Positions 1 to 8,160 of a stretch of DNA of 64,000 bases are shown here, piece after piece (within the stretch, counting starts at the first letter, position 1; each line of letters begins with the position of its first letter). The stretch is taken from assembly GCA_002345575.1 (NCBI GenBank), contig DDVX01000004.1, positions 124,001 to 188,000 on the forward strand. The letters are read 5' to 3'. This stretch comes from Stutzerimonas stutzeri. GTDB taxonomy: Bacteria > Pseudomonadota > Gammaproteobacteria > Pseudomonadales > Pseudomonadaceae. The notes under the pieces are model-generated. The model saw only the letters and a list, made by a program, of their open reading frames with translations, made no database searches and was not told the origin of the DNA. The translations under genes and the position numbers were made by a program.

Positions 1-1208
1 GATGCGATGCGCTGCAGGTGCAGCAGCGGGCTGGCCTTGGCATCCAAAGCATCAAGCTGGTGCTGGGCGAAATAGCCGATGACCAGGTTGTCGCCACGCT
101 GCAGGCGTCCGCCCAAGGGCTGCAGCTCGTTGGCCAGAGTCTTGATCAGCGTCGACTTACCCGCGCCATTGGGGCCGAGCAAGCCGATACGGGCACCAGG
201 CACCAGCTGCAGCTTCACCTTCTCCAAAACCCGCTTGCCGGGATAACCCAGCACACCCTCAGCCAGGTCCAACAGCGGACTGGAAACCTTGTCGGCTTCA
301 CGGAAGACGAAGTCGAACGGCGAATCGATATGCGCTGGCGCCAGCTCCTCGAGCTTCTCCAGTGCCTTGATGCGGCTCTGCGCCTGGCGTGCCTTGCTCG
401 CCTTGGCCTTGAAGCGGCGGATGAAATCCTCCATGTGCTCGCGCTGTGCCTGCTGCTTCTCGAAGGCCTGCTGCTGTTGCGCCAGACGTTCGGCACGCGC
501 CCGTTCAAAAGCCGAATAGCCGCCACGATAGAGGGCCAGTTTGCACTGGTCGACATGCACTACGTTGCCAACCACCTCGTCGAGGAAGTCGCGGTCGTGG
601 GAAATCAGCATCAGCGTGCCGGGGTAGCTCTTAAGCCAAGCTTCCAACCAGAGAATCGCATCCAGGTCCAGGTGGTTGGTTGGCTCGTCCAGCAACAGCA
701 GGTCAGAGGGGCACATCAGCGCCTGCGCCAGGTTCAGTCGCATCCGCCAGCCACCGGAGAAGCTGCTCACTGGCAACAGCATCTGTTCGTTGGCAAAACC
801 CAAGCCGGCGAGCAACTTGCGCGCACGCGCATCGGCGCTGTAGCCATCGGCATTGTCCAGCTCGGTATGCAAGCGCGCCAGGGCAGCACCGTCATGCTCG
901 GCTTCGGCGCCCGCCAGCGCCGCCTGGATCTGTCGCAACTGCACATCGCCGTCGAGAACATAGTCCACCGCCAGACGGTCAAGGGTATCGACCTCCTGAC
1001 GCATATGGGCGATGCGCCAATCGGGCGGCAGCTGGCAGTCGCCGCCATCGGCGATTAGCTCACCGCGCAGCAGGGCAAACAGACTGGATTTTCCAGCGCC
1101 ATTGGCGCCCACCAGCCCGACTTTCTGGCCGGGGTGCAAGGTAAGCTCGGCGCCGTCCAGCAGACGCTGAGGGCCACGTTGTAGAGTAAGGTTCTGGAGT
1201 CGGATCAT
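1..1208 (-). CDS. ABC-F family ATPase (YheS-like), 3' end outside window
   Basis: Cytosolic ATPase with two ABC modules and no membrane segments, as in the ABC-F family, whose members act on the ribosome. The start at 1208 reads MIRLQNLTLQRGPQRLL. The first Walker A (GANGAGKSS) lies near residue 35, a signature (SFSGGWRMRLNLAQAL) follows, and Walker B with the D-loop reads LLLLDEPTNHLDLDA. A charged linker rich in Gln, Lys and Arg leads to the second Walker A (GPNGAGKSTLIK). The frame is still open at position 1, so about 400 residues are visible of the roughly 640 usual for YheS. It is divergent from the TIGR02444 gene with a 65-bp gap. Which ABC-F subtype, and what stress it serves, cannot be told. 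Confidence 0.93.
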   Translation of the reverse strand, partial: MIRLQNLTLQRGPQRLLDGAELTLHPGQKVGLVGANGAGKSSLFALLRGELIADGGDCQLPPDWRIAHMRQEVDTLDRLAVDYVLDGDVQLRQIQAALAGAEAEHDGAALARLHTELDNADGYSADARARKLLAGLGFANEQMLLPVSSFSGGWRMRLNLAQALMCPSDLLLLDEPTNHLDLDAILWLEAWLKSYPGTLMLISHDRDFLDEVVGNVVHVDQCKLALYRGGYSAFERARAERLAQQQQAFEKQQAQREHMEDFIRRFKAKASKARQAQSRIKALEKLEELAPAHIDSPFDFVFREADKVSSPLLDLAEGVLGYPGKRVLEKVKLQLVPGARIGLLGPNGAGKSTLIKTLANELQPLGGRLQRGDNLVIGYFAQHQLDALDAKASPLLHLQRIA

Positions 1209-1273
1209 AATGGCGGCGGAGTTTATCAGTTCGCCTGCAATCCAACCGGGCCTCTTGGAAAAAATCACAACCG

Positions 1274-1753
1274 ATGATGAATGACGATCTGCGCCGATTT
1301 GCTGTCGCTTGCTACGCCCAACCAGGTGTGGAAAGCACTTGTCTTGAACTACAGGCGGCCGGTGCGGATGTTTGCCTGCTGCTGGCGGGTGTCTGGCTGG
1401 AGCGCCGCGCCATCGCCTGCACCGAAGAGCGTATGGCGCAGCTGAGAACAGTTGCAGGCGATTGGCAGGCCGAGGTCACCACGCCGCTGCGTAGCCTTCG
1501 GCAGGCCTGGCGCGAACAGGCCAAAAGCGATGGTGCCCTATGTGCTTTGCGCGAACGGGTCAAGCAACTGGAACTGGAGGCAGAATACATCCAGCTCGAC
1601 CGTCTGCAGCAGGTCACAAGGGCTTGGCCAGCGGGTAAAGAATCGGTCGATTGGTTGGCAGTGCTATGCACACCGCTCAAGGGCGATACGCGCGCGCCGC
1701 TGGAAAAACTGCGGCGCGCGGCAATGTCCTTGAAGACTGACCAAAATGATTGA
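1274..1753 (+). CDS. TIGR02444 family protein (DUF2390)
   Basis: A 159-residue soluble protein of unknown function, recognised by the N-terminal pattern FAVACYAQPGVESTCLELQ and the following hydrophobic CLLLAGVWLERR stretch, typical of the small proteobacterial TIGR02444/DUF2390 family. The rest is predicted helical with many Arg and Glu. Two ATG codons stand together at the start (1274 and 1277) with no strong ribosome binding site, so the start may be the second. It converges with algP, ending only 2 bp from the algP stop codon. Family assignment is from memory of the family pattern. No biochemical role is established. Confidence 0.8.
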   Translation: MMNDDLRRFAVACYAQPGVESTCLELQAAGADVCLLLAGVWLERRAIACTEERMAQLRTVAGDWQAEVTTPLRSLRQAWREQAKSDGALCALRERVKQLELEAEYIQLDRLQQVTRAWPAGKESVDWLAVLCTPLKGDTRAPLEKLRRAAMSLKTDQND

Positions 1754-1755
1754 GG

Positions 1756-2457
1756 TCAGACCTCAGCTGCGGGCGTTGCAGCCGGCTTACGAGGGGCCGG
1801 CTTTTTTACCGCAGCCGGTTTTGCAGGGGTGTTTGCTGCAGCGGGTGCTCTGCTGCGGCTGGCGGCCGGCCGAGCGGCAGGCTTTTTACTAGCTGCAGGC
1901 TTGTCTGCGGCAGGCGGAACGGTCGCGGCTTGCGGAGCAGCAGCCGGCTTCACCGCGCGGGTCGCGGCGGCTGGCCCGCTAGACGCCGTTGTGCCTGACT
2001 TGGTTGCTCGAGTGGAACGACGCGCCGGCGCCTTCGAAGTCGGGACAGATGCTTTATCGCGCGCCGCTACTGCCTGTGCAGCTGCTTGACCGACTTTGGT
2101 GACACCTTGGGCAAGTGTCAGGCTTTTCTCGGCGTCGCGCTTGAGTTCGGCCAGATAGCTCAGGGTCTCGCTTTGCCGCGCCTGGAGTAGCGCCAGCATG
2201 TCGTCAAGCTCAGCCAGTTTCGAGCGAGCCTTGGCCTGCGCCTTGGCCTTGCCAGCAGCACCCGCGTCGTCAAGTTTGGCCCGCGCCTTGACCAGTTTCT
2301 CCTGGGTCTTGGTACGCTGTTTTTCCAGCTTGGCAAGTAGCAGCTCAGGCTCTTTCTGCGCGTCTTCGCAGGCCTTCTGCAGGTGTTCCACCAAACTGTA
2401 GGAAAGCTGTTCGAGCAGATGCAACGGGGTAGTGACCGACTTGTTCTTCGCGGGCAT
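1756..2457 (-). CDS. algP: AlgP (AlgR3), histone H1-like regulator
   Basis: A 233-residue protein with two parts. Residues 1 to about 130 are a charged, mostly helical region starting MPAKNKSVTTPLHLLEQLSY. The rest is a lysine-, alanine- and proline-rich tail with repeated KPAA-type units, resembling the C-terminal tail of histone H1. In P. aeruginosa AlgP (352 residues) such repeats bind DNA and influence algD transcription in alginate synthesis. This copy is shorter because it has fewer tail repeats, and tail length is known to vary between strains. It lies downstream of algQ on the same strand with a 109-bp gap. The repetitive tail makes exact length sensitive to assembly error. Confidence 0.9.
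   Translation of the reverse strand: MPAKNKSVTTPLHLLEQLSYSLVEHLQKACEDAQKEPELLLAKLEKQRTKTQEKLVKARAKLDDAGAAGKAKAQAKARSKLAELDDMLALLQARQSETLSYLAELKRDAEKSLTLAQGVTKVGQAAAQAVAARDKASVPTSKAPARRSTRATKSGTTASSGPAAATRAVKPAAAPQAATVPPAADKPAASKKPAARPAASRSRAPAAANTPAKPAAVKKPAPRKPAATPAAEV
1780..1807 (+). terminator. Intrinsic terminator inside the 3' coding end of algP
   Basis: AGCCGGC (1780-1786) and GCCGGCT (1796-1802) form a 7-bp stem with a 9-nt loop, followed by a T6 run (1802-1807). This orientation serves the plus-strand TIGR02444 gene that ends at 1753. The element overlaps the last codons of the opposing algP gene. Confidence 0.65.
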
Positions 2458-2566
2458 GAAGGCGCCTCCTGGCGATAAGGGTGCAGCGATATTAGCAGGC
2501 CGTCGGAAAACTACCCGCCGACGGACTGCCGCACCTGAGCTGTGCTGACTGCCATCAGGCCGCCCG

Positions 2567-3031
2567 TCAGGCGATCGCAGCCGCCTGCTTGTGCGCCATA
2601 TGCAGGACTTCGATCAGGCAGTCCTCAAGTTCGAACCGCTCGTGTAGCAATTGCCCGAGACATTTCAATTCTTCATGTAGGCCGGGGCTGTCCAGGCAAT
2701 CGCCTTGATCGCAGCGGTCATTGAACGCCACAGCGACCTCGGTAATGGCCTGAATGCGCGGGTAAATCTGACCCGCCAGATCAAGGCCGCGGGTGTTACC
2801 GAACGCCTCGGCTTCCTTCAGCAACTGCTCGTATATCTCGAAATGTCCCGCCGACACATAGTCCAGCAGCATCTGACAGAAACGCTGCAAGGCCGGACGG
2901 CTCAGCGCAGTCTCTTCGCCCTTCAGCTCATCGAATACCTTGATCAGCTCATGGCGATCCTGCAGCCAGCGGTCGATCAGTTGGTGTACACCTCCCCAGC
3001 GTTCCTGGGCGTTCCGACAGCTCTCGAGCAT
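2567..3031 (-). CDS. algQ: AlgQ/Rsd anti-sigma-70 factor
   Basis: A 154-residue member of the Rsd/AlgQ family, which binds region 4 of the housekeeping sigma factor and so shifts RNA polymerase towards alternative sigma factors. In P. aeruginosa it also affects alginate and siderophore genes. The start MLESCRNAQERWGGVH was chosen because it matches the family N-terminus and has an AGGT ribosome binding site 5 bases upstream. A longer open frame to 3142 exists but its extra 37 residues do not fit the family. The GHFEIYEQLL and ERFELEDCLIEVLH segments are typical family blocks. The following algP gene is on the same strand. Confidence 0.92.
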   Translation of the reverse strand: MLESCRNAQERWGGVHQLIDRWLQDRHELIKVFDELKGEETALSRPALQRFCQMLLDYVSAGHFEIYEQLLKEAEAFGNTRGLDLAGQIYPRIQAITEVAVAFNDRCDQGDCLDSPGLHEELKCLGQLLHERFELEDCLIEVLHMAHKQAAAIA

Positions 3032-3281
3032 GATGACCTCACTTCCCTTATCGATATTGTCTGTTGCGCCTTCCGGGACGGGTTCTGTCCGGAGTATCGG
3101 CACTGGGTGAGTGGCAGCACATAGAAAACCGACGCTGCTCAAGCAGACTAAGCCTCGACGTCCGAAGCTTCAAGCAGCGCGCAGTAATTGTTCAGTACCC
3201 AAGCCGGGCCGGAAAAACGCTGCCGAACCGGCATCTTGACCACTCGGCGCAACGATCATTCCATTGCGTCGAAAAATCGCC

Positions 3282-3773
3282 TCAGTCGCGCCGCAGCAAC
3301 TGCCAGAAACAGAACATCGCCATGGCGATGAACGACAATAGGGTCCATTCGGGAATGCTCATGCCCAGCAGGGTCCAGCTGACTTCGGCGCACTCGGCCG
3401 TGCCATGCAGTACCAGGCGGGCAATCTCCTGGAACGGCAGCGCATCCATCATGTACTCCAGGCTGGGCAGACAACTGGGCAGCTGATCGGCAGGCATATT
3501 TTGTAGCCAGATCTGCCGAATCGCCGTCGCGCCACCCGCCAGCGCAGGCAACAGTGCCAAGATCGAATAGCCACGACGACCGGCCTTGCCCGGCCCGTGC
3601 AGCGCAGCAATCAGACATACCAGGCCGAACGCGATCACGCAGATCCGCTGCACGATGCACAGCGGGCAAGGCGCCAGACCGACCACGTGTTCAAGATAGA
3701 GCGCAGTGAGCATCATCAGCACGCAGCCGATGAACGCCAGAAGAAAGAGAGAACGAGGGTTGGCCAGCTTCAT
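3282..3773 (-). CDS. dsbB: DsbB-type disulfide bond formation protein
   Basis: Inner-membrane protein of 163 residues with four predicted membrane helices. It reoxidises DsbA and passes electrons to quinone. The first redox pair is CPLC (Cys36, Cys39) in the first periplasmic loop. The second pair lies in the second loop, in LPSC (near residue 100) and AEC (near residue 126), as required for activity. P. aeruginosa has two such proteins, DsbB and DsbH, and the gene next to algQ there is dsbH. By position this is probably the DsbH orthologue. It is flanked by hemY upstream (108-bp gap) and algQ downstream, all on the minus strand. Confidence 0.92.
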   Translation of the reverse strand: MKLANPRSLFLLAFIGCVLMMLTALYLEHVVGLAPCPLCIVQRICVIAFGLVCLIAALHGPGKAGRRGYSILALLPALAGGATAIRQIWLQNMPADQLPSCLPSLEYMMDALPFQEIARLVLHGTAECAEVSWTLLGMSIPEWTLLSFIAMAMFCFWQLLRRD

Positions 3774-3850
3774 GACGGCTCCGCAGGCAGGAAAAGCCCG
3801 CTACGGTATTAGTCTGCGCGGCAAGCTGCAAGCATGGCCCGTGTCTAAAT

Positions 3851-3872
3851 AGGCGCCCTTTTCTGGGCGCCT
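3851..3872 (-). terminator. Hairpin downstream of hemY
   Basis: AGGCGCCC (3851-3858) and GGGCGCCT (3865-3872) form a perfect 8-bp stem with a 6-nt loop, 9 bp beyond the hemY stop. On the minus strand it is followed by ATTTAGAC, so the T-run is weak. It is a likely terminator of the hemC-hemDX-hemY operon. Confidence 0.55.
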
Positions 3873-3881
3873 GTTGCATTG

Positions 3882-5120
3882 CTAACTGTTGCTGATTGCC
3901 GGAAAAGCCTGGCTGCCTGAACCGTCGACCAGCCCGAGCCCTTCCTGAAACAGGCGGTTGCTGCGTTCCTTGTCACCCAGCTGCGCCAGCAGCCGCGCCA
4001 ATTCGGCGCAGGTTTGCGGGCGGTACTCCAAGCGCAGGCTGGCTTCGAAGTAGTCACGCGCCTTACCCCAAAGCTCATTGCGCTGGCTCAAGCGGCCCAG
4101 TGCTAGCAGCAGCTCGGCATTGTCTGGATGATTCTTAAGCCAACTCTCGGCCAAACTCAGCTGACGTGATGGCTCCTGCCCTTGGACACGCCCATAGCGC
4201 TCGACCAGCCGGTCGTCGAAGTGCTTCTTCAGCGCCGCTCGCAAGACTTCCTCGGCTTTAGTCTCGTCCCCAAGGCGAGCGAGGCCATCGGCATAGGCGC
4301 GCACCAGCGCAGGCTCATTGCGCAGGCCGCTCGGTACGCTCTGCCAGCGCTGCCCAAGTGCCTGCCGCGCCTCTTCGGCGGTTGCTTCGGGGAGCTGCGT
4401 AGCCTGCTCGATAGCCGCCGTCCAGGCCAATAACTCCAGCTCGTCCAGGCGTGCCGGCGGCAGCGCGCGATGTTTGCGCAGCTCCGGCAGCAGGCGGCAC
4501 AGAGCAGGCCAGTCCTGCAGTTGCACATAGAGCTGTTGCAGCAGCGTCAGTACATGGTGATGTCGCGGATGGTTACCGTGCAGCCCATTTAAGGTTTCGC
4601 GTGCCTCGGCATACTGGCCTCTGCCGATCTGCAGCTGCGCTTGGGTCAGACCGATGGCCACGCCGGCGTCGGGCTCACGCTCACGCGCACGGCGCAGCAG
4701 CTCGTCGCTCTGCTCATGCTCTCCCAACTCACTGGCAGCTCGCGCGGCGCCCAGATAATGCACTAGCGGCTGTCGGTCATGCTCAGCGGCAATCTGCAGG
4801 TTAGCCAGGGCGCTGCTCCACTGCCCCTCGGCCAGCTCGCGCAGACCATTGCGCGAGGCCTTGGCGATACGGCGCTCGCGGTGGCGACGCGACCAGGGAT
4901 TGACCAGCGCTCCGGACAGCTGCAGCACTCCAAGAATCCTGTGCACCAGCACCGCCAGCAACCACAGCACGAGCATCAGCCCGATAAGCACCCAGAGGCT
5001 GGACTCATAGCGAAAGCGGTCATAGCTGATCAGCACATAGCCCGGGTCCTTGGAAACGGCCCAGCCCACAGCACCGACGATGGCGAGCAGGACGATGAGG
5101 AAGATGGCTAACCGCTTCAT
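3882..5120 (-). CDS. hemY: HemY, heme biosynthesis-associated TPR membrane protein
   Basis: A 412-residue inner-membrane protein of the proteobacterial HemY family, which is unrelated to Bacillus HemY protoporphyrinogen oxidase. Two N-terminal hydrophobic segments (about residues 4-20 and 43-62) are followed by a long cytoplasmic tetratricopeptide-rich region, visible in repeats such as LGAARAASELGEHEQSDELL. Its biochemical job is unclear. It is always found with hemCD/hemX and is thought to help late tetrapyrrole steps or organise the enzymes. Its start overlaps the hemDX stop by 4 bases (ATGA), indicating translational coupling. Confidence 0.93.
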   Translation of the reverse strand: MKRLAIFLIVLLAIVGAVGWAVSKDPGYVLISYDRFRYESSLWVLIGLMLVLWLLAVLVHRILGVLQLSGALVNPWSRRHRERRIAKASRNGLRELAEGQWSSALANLQIAAEHDRQPLVHYLGAARAASELGEHEQSDELLRRAREREPDAGVAIGLTQAQLQIGRGQYAEARETLNGLHGNHPRHHHVLTLLQQLYVQLQDWPALCRLLPELRKHRALPPARLDELELLAWTAAIEQATQLPEATAEEARQALGQRWQSVPSGLRNEPALVRAYADGLARLGDETKAEEVLRAALKKHFDDRLVERYGRVQGQEPSRQLSLAESWLKNHPDNAELLLALGRLSQRNELWGKARDYFEASLRLEYRPQTCAELARLLAQLGDKERSNRLFQEGLGLVDGSGSQAFPAISNS

Positions 5121-7123
5121 GTGCGCAGATCCTCTTCATTCGGCTGCTCGTCCTCGCCAGCAGGGGCTTCGTCAGCCTTGTCCGGCTCGTCGCTCTGGCC
5201 GTTCTGGCGCTTTTGCACATAGGCCTGCAGCGTCTGCAGCGCAGGAGCCAGATCCGGCAAAGTGACCGCCACCTGACGCGAGGACAGCGCCTCGATACGG
5301 TCGCGCAGACCACGGCTCTGGCCGTTGTCTTCGTTGAAGTGATCCTCGATCAAGCGTACGGCTTGAGCCAACGACTGCCGATAGACTTCCGTATTGCCGT
5401 TGAGCACCGCCCATTGCGCCTGCTCTATGGCCAGCGAGAGGGCCAGCCGCACCTGCGCCAGGCTTTGCCCGGCAAGCAGCGGCTTGACGTCGGTCCCGGC
5501 ATTGAAATCGATGCGTATATAGCGGGTCAGCTCATCCAGCCACTGCTGCCAGCGACTTTCACCCAGGCTTTCGGACCCGGCCTGGCCGAGCTGGAACTCC
5601 GGCGCTAGCGCGCTTAGCTGGTTAGCCTGGCCGCCTAGTGCGCCCAGCTGCAGGAACAGCCCGGTACGGTCCAGTTCGGGCAGGCTACGCAGTGCTTCAA
5701 GGCCTTCGAGCATTTTCTGCCGTGCGGCGTAGGCGCCCGGATCATCCTGCCGGCGCAGAATCAGGTCCGCCTCTTCGACCAGCGAAACAGCGCTGTTCAC
5801 ATCTTGCATGGCCGACAAGCGCAGCATCGCCATACGCAGCAGGTGCTCGGCCTCGGCCAGTTGCCACTGTTCGCGGCTTGCTCCCAAGACCTGCTCAACC
5901 CGCCCCGACAAGCGTTGCTGATCAGCCTGCAACTGGGCCAGCAAACGACGTTGCTCCCCCAACTGCTCTTCCGTGGGCAGCTGCTCCAGCTGTGTCAGAC
6001 GACTCGCCAACTGCTGGGTTTGCTCGCTGAACTGAGCCATCTGCTGGCGGTTGGCTGATTGGAGATCCTCGACCTGCAAAGACTCTTGCCCCGCCAGCTG
6101 CTGCAGTTGCCAGACGCTATAACCGCCGGCGCCCAGGCCGGCCAGCGCAACCAGCAGAGCGAGACCAGCCAGTGCGCCGCGTCCGCCCTTCTGCTCGGCC
6201 TTGGATTGCGAAGGGCTGGTTTTGCCCGCTTGCGCGGCGCCCGCGGCTTGGCTAGGAGGCGTTTTGCTTTCGGGAGTTACAGGGTTCTGCTTCGAAGGTT
6301 GCCGAGGCGACTTGTCGGAATCTGATTCGCTCACATTTCCATCCTTTGCGTTATGTGCGGGCACGGGCGTTGCCCGCAACGCCACCAGCAAGGCCGCGGT
6401 TCCAGCACCGCGGCAATCCACTATTCTCTTTGCGCCCAAGGCTGCAGCCATTTTTGCAACTCGGGGACTGGGTACGAACAAGGGTAGCTCACAAAGTTCT
6501 GGCCAGTCCGAGCCTGCCAGCGCATGCAACGACTCCAGACCTTGCCCGCTGCTGACCACCAGGCCGTTGAGTTGCTGCGAGCGTAAGGTTTCGACCAACG
6601 TGCCTGGCGGATATTCCGGCAAATAGCGCCGATAGAGCTCAAGCCTGTCCACCTGCACGCCGCGCTCACGCAAAGTGTCGGTGAGATGCTCGCGACCGCC
6701 CTCCCCCCTCAAGATCAGGACCTTGGGCTGGGCTGCTGTTTTCAGCACTTCGTTGAACCGCGGCAACGCCAGCAGTGCCTCACTATCGTCGGCGTCAAGC
6801 GGCCAGCTCGCGTCCAGGCCATGATCTTTCAGCAAGGTGCCGGTGGCGCCACCCACACTGAACCAGACCAGTGCCGGTGGCGGCTGCGGCCAGTAGCGAT
6901 CCAATAACCCCAGTCCAAGCCGGGCCGCCGGTTTGCTGACCACCACGACCGCACAATAGCGATCCAGCTCGAGCATGGCCGCACGCTGCTCGGGGGTTTC
7001 CGGCAGCGGCTCGATGGCCAGCAGCGGCAGACTGCTACTAGCGATGCCTTCTGCCGACAATGTCGCCGACAGCGCAACGCACTCGTCCGCCGGGCGCGTC
7101 AGCAGCAGACGCCAGCCACTCAC
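5117..7123 (-). CDS. hemD: Fused uroporphyrinogen-III synthase (HemD) and HemX membrane protein
   Basis: One 668-residue open frame covers two proteins that are usually separate. Residues 1 to about 255 are HemD, which closes and isomerises hydroxymethylbilane to uroporphyrinogen III (LLTRPADECVAL start; LNGLVVSSGQGLESL block). Residues from about 264 are HemX: a polar Ser/Pro/Gln linker, a single membrane helix (GALAGLALLVALAGLGAGGY), a long coiled-coil region and a periplasmic-like C-terminal domain. At the junction a GTG codon (6334) with AAGGA eight bases upstream could start HemX alone, so both fused and free HemX are possible. ATGA overlaps link it to hemC upstream and hemY downstream. 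HemDX fusions are known in gammaproteobacteria. Confidence 0.93.
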   Translation of the reverse strand: MSGWRLLLTRPADECVALSATLSAEGIASSSLPLLAIEPLPETPEQRAAMLELDRYCAVVVVSKPAARLGLGLLDRYWPQPPPALVWFSVGGATGTLLKDHGLDASWPLDADDSEALLALPRFNEVLKTAAQPKVLILRGEGGREHLTDTLRERGVQVDRLELYRRYLPEYPPGTLVETLRSQQLNGLVVSSGQGLESLHALAGSDWPELCELPLFVPSPRVAKMAAALGAKRIVDCRGAGTAALLVALRATPVPAHNAKDGNVSESDSDKSPRQPSKQNPVTPESKTPPSQAAGAAQAGKTSPSQSKAEQKGGRGALAGLALLVALAGLGAGGYSVWQLQQLAGQESLQVEDLQSANRQQMAQFSEQTQQLASRLTQLEQLPTEEQLGEQRRLLAQLQADQQRLSGRVEQVLGASREQWQLAEAEHLLRMAMLRLSAMQDVNSAVSLVEEADLILRRQDDPGAYAARQKMLEGLEALRSLPELDRTGLFLQLGALGGQANQLSALAPEFQLGQAGSESLGESRWQQWLDELTRYIRIDFNAGTDVKPLLAGQSLAQVRLALSLAIEQAQWAVLNGNTEVYRQSLAQAVRLIEDHFNEDNGQSRGLRDRIEALSSRQVAVTLPDLAPALQTLQAYVQKRQNGQSDEPDKADEAPAGEDEQPNEEDLRT

Positions 7124-8058
7124 GCTTTACCGGCCTCGCCGTAAATATCCTGAAGAATCTTTCCGGCACCTTGCGCCAGCAGTTCTTCGGCGATCTTCAC
7201 GCCCAGTGCTTCGGCTTCTGTAGCGGGCGCTCGGCCTTCGGCGCGCAGCAGCAGACCGCCATCCGGCTGGCCAACCAGGCCACGCAGCCAGAGCTGATCG
7301 TTTTCGAGCACGGCATAGCAGGCGATGGGGACCTGGCAGCCGCCATTCAGATGACGGTTCAGCGCACGCTCAGCCGTGACCCGCAATGCGGTTTCAGGGT
7401 GATTAAGGCAATCAAGCAGCTGGTGCAGCTCGCTGTCGCCGTTGCGGCATTCGATACCGACAGCGCCTTGTCCGCCAGCCGGCAAGCTGTCCTCGACGCT
7501 GATGCTGGAGCGAATGCGCTCGCCAAAGCCGAGGCGAATCAGCCCGGCGGCAGCAAGGATGATGGCGTCGTACTCGCCAGCGTCCAGCTTGGCCAGGCGG
7601 GTGTTGACGTTGCCCCGCAGGAAGTGGATTTTCAGGTCCGGCCGGCGGGCCAGCAGCTGTGCCTGACGGCGCAGGCTGGACGTGCCCACTACCGCGCCAG
7701 CCGGCAGCGCGTCGAAACTCTCGAAGTGGTTGGAGACGAAGGCATCGCGCGGATCTTCACGCTCGCAAATGCAATACAGACCGAGCCCCTGGGGGAATTC
7801 CATCGGCACATCCTTCATGGAATGCACGGCAATATCGGCTTCGTTTTCCAGCAGCGCGGTTTCCAGCTCCTTGACGAACAATCCCTTGCCGCCGATTTTC
7901 GCCAGCGGCGAATCCAGCAGCTTGTCGCCACGACTGACCATGGGCACCAGGCTTACCGTTACATGGGGATGTGCGGCTTCAAGACGTGCCTTGACGTATT
8001 CGGCCTGCCACAGGGCCAGGGCACTCTTGCGGGTGGCGATGCGGATTTCGCGAGACAT
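7120..8058 (-). CDS. hemC: Porphobilinogen deaminase (hydroxymethylbilane synthase)
   Basis: Cytosolic enzyme joining four porphobilinogen units into hydroxymethylbilane, the substrate of HemD encoded next. The 312-residue chain starts MSREIRIATRKSALALWQ. The ATG at 8058 is preferred over an upstream in-frame TTG at 8064. Conserved blocks include GGKGLFVKELE, VHSMKDVP, GTSSLRRQAQL and LRGNVNTRL. The dipyrromethane-attachment cysteine is in HLNGGCQVPIACYA near residue 242. The stop overlaps the hemDX start by 4 bases. It lies downstream of algR on the same strand, separated by a 99-bp region holding a long inverted repeat. Confidence 0.96.
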   Translation of the reverse strand: MSREIRIATRKSALALWQAEYVKARLEAAHPHVTVSLVPMVSRGDKLLDSPLAKIGGKGLFVKELETALLENEADIAVHSMKDVPMEFPQGLGLYCICEREDPRDAFVSNHFESFDALPAGAVVGTSSLRRQAQLLARRPDLKIHFLRGNVNTRLAKLDAGEYDAIILAAAGLIRLGFGERIRSSISVEDSLPAGGQGAVGIECRNGDSELHQLLDCLNHPETALRVTAERALNRHLNGGCQVPIACYAVLENDQLWLRGLVGQPDGGLLLRAEGRAPATEAEALGVKIAEELLAQGAGKILQDIYGEAGKA

Positions 8059-8092
8059 GGACAATTCCAGAACAGTGAATTGCCGGCGATGA

Positions 8093-8160
8093 TAACAGGC
8101 CCGACCCTGCCGCTGGTTTGGCAGAAATCAAGGAAGCCGCTTCAAGCGACGGGCCTGTTA
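8093..8160. repeat. Long inverted repeat between algR and hemC
   Basis: TAACAGGCCCG (8093-8103) is perfectly repeated in inverse orientation at 8150-8160 (CGGGCCTGTTA), where it includes the algR stop codon. A second short pair, CTGCC and GGCAG, sits inside the 46-bp spacer. It could be a terminator or attenuator for the algZ-algR transcript, or an element controlling hemC. Confidence 0.6.

Noticed and set aside
18..1058. Plus-strand open frame of 346 residues at the window start
   Set aside because: It lies opposite the ABC-F ATPase, whose Walker and signature motifs are all on the minus strand.
1756..2060. KPAA-type repeats in the algP tail as a possible CRISPR-like or tandem DNA array
   Set aside because: The periodicity is that of codons in a histone-like tail. 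There are no spacers and no equal-length direct repeats.
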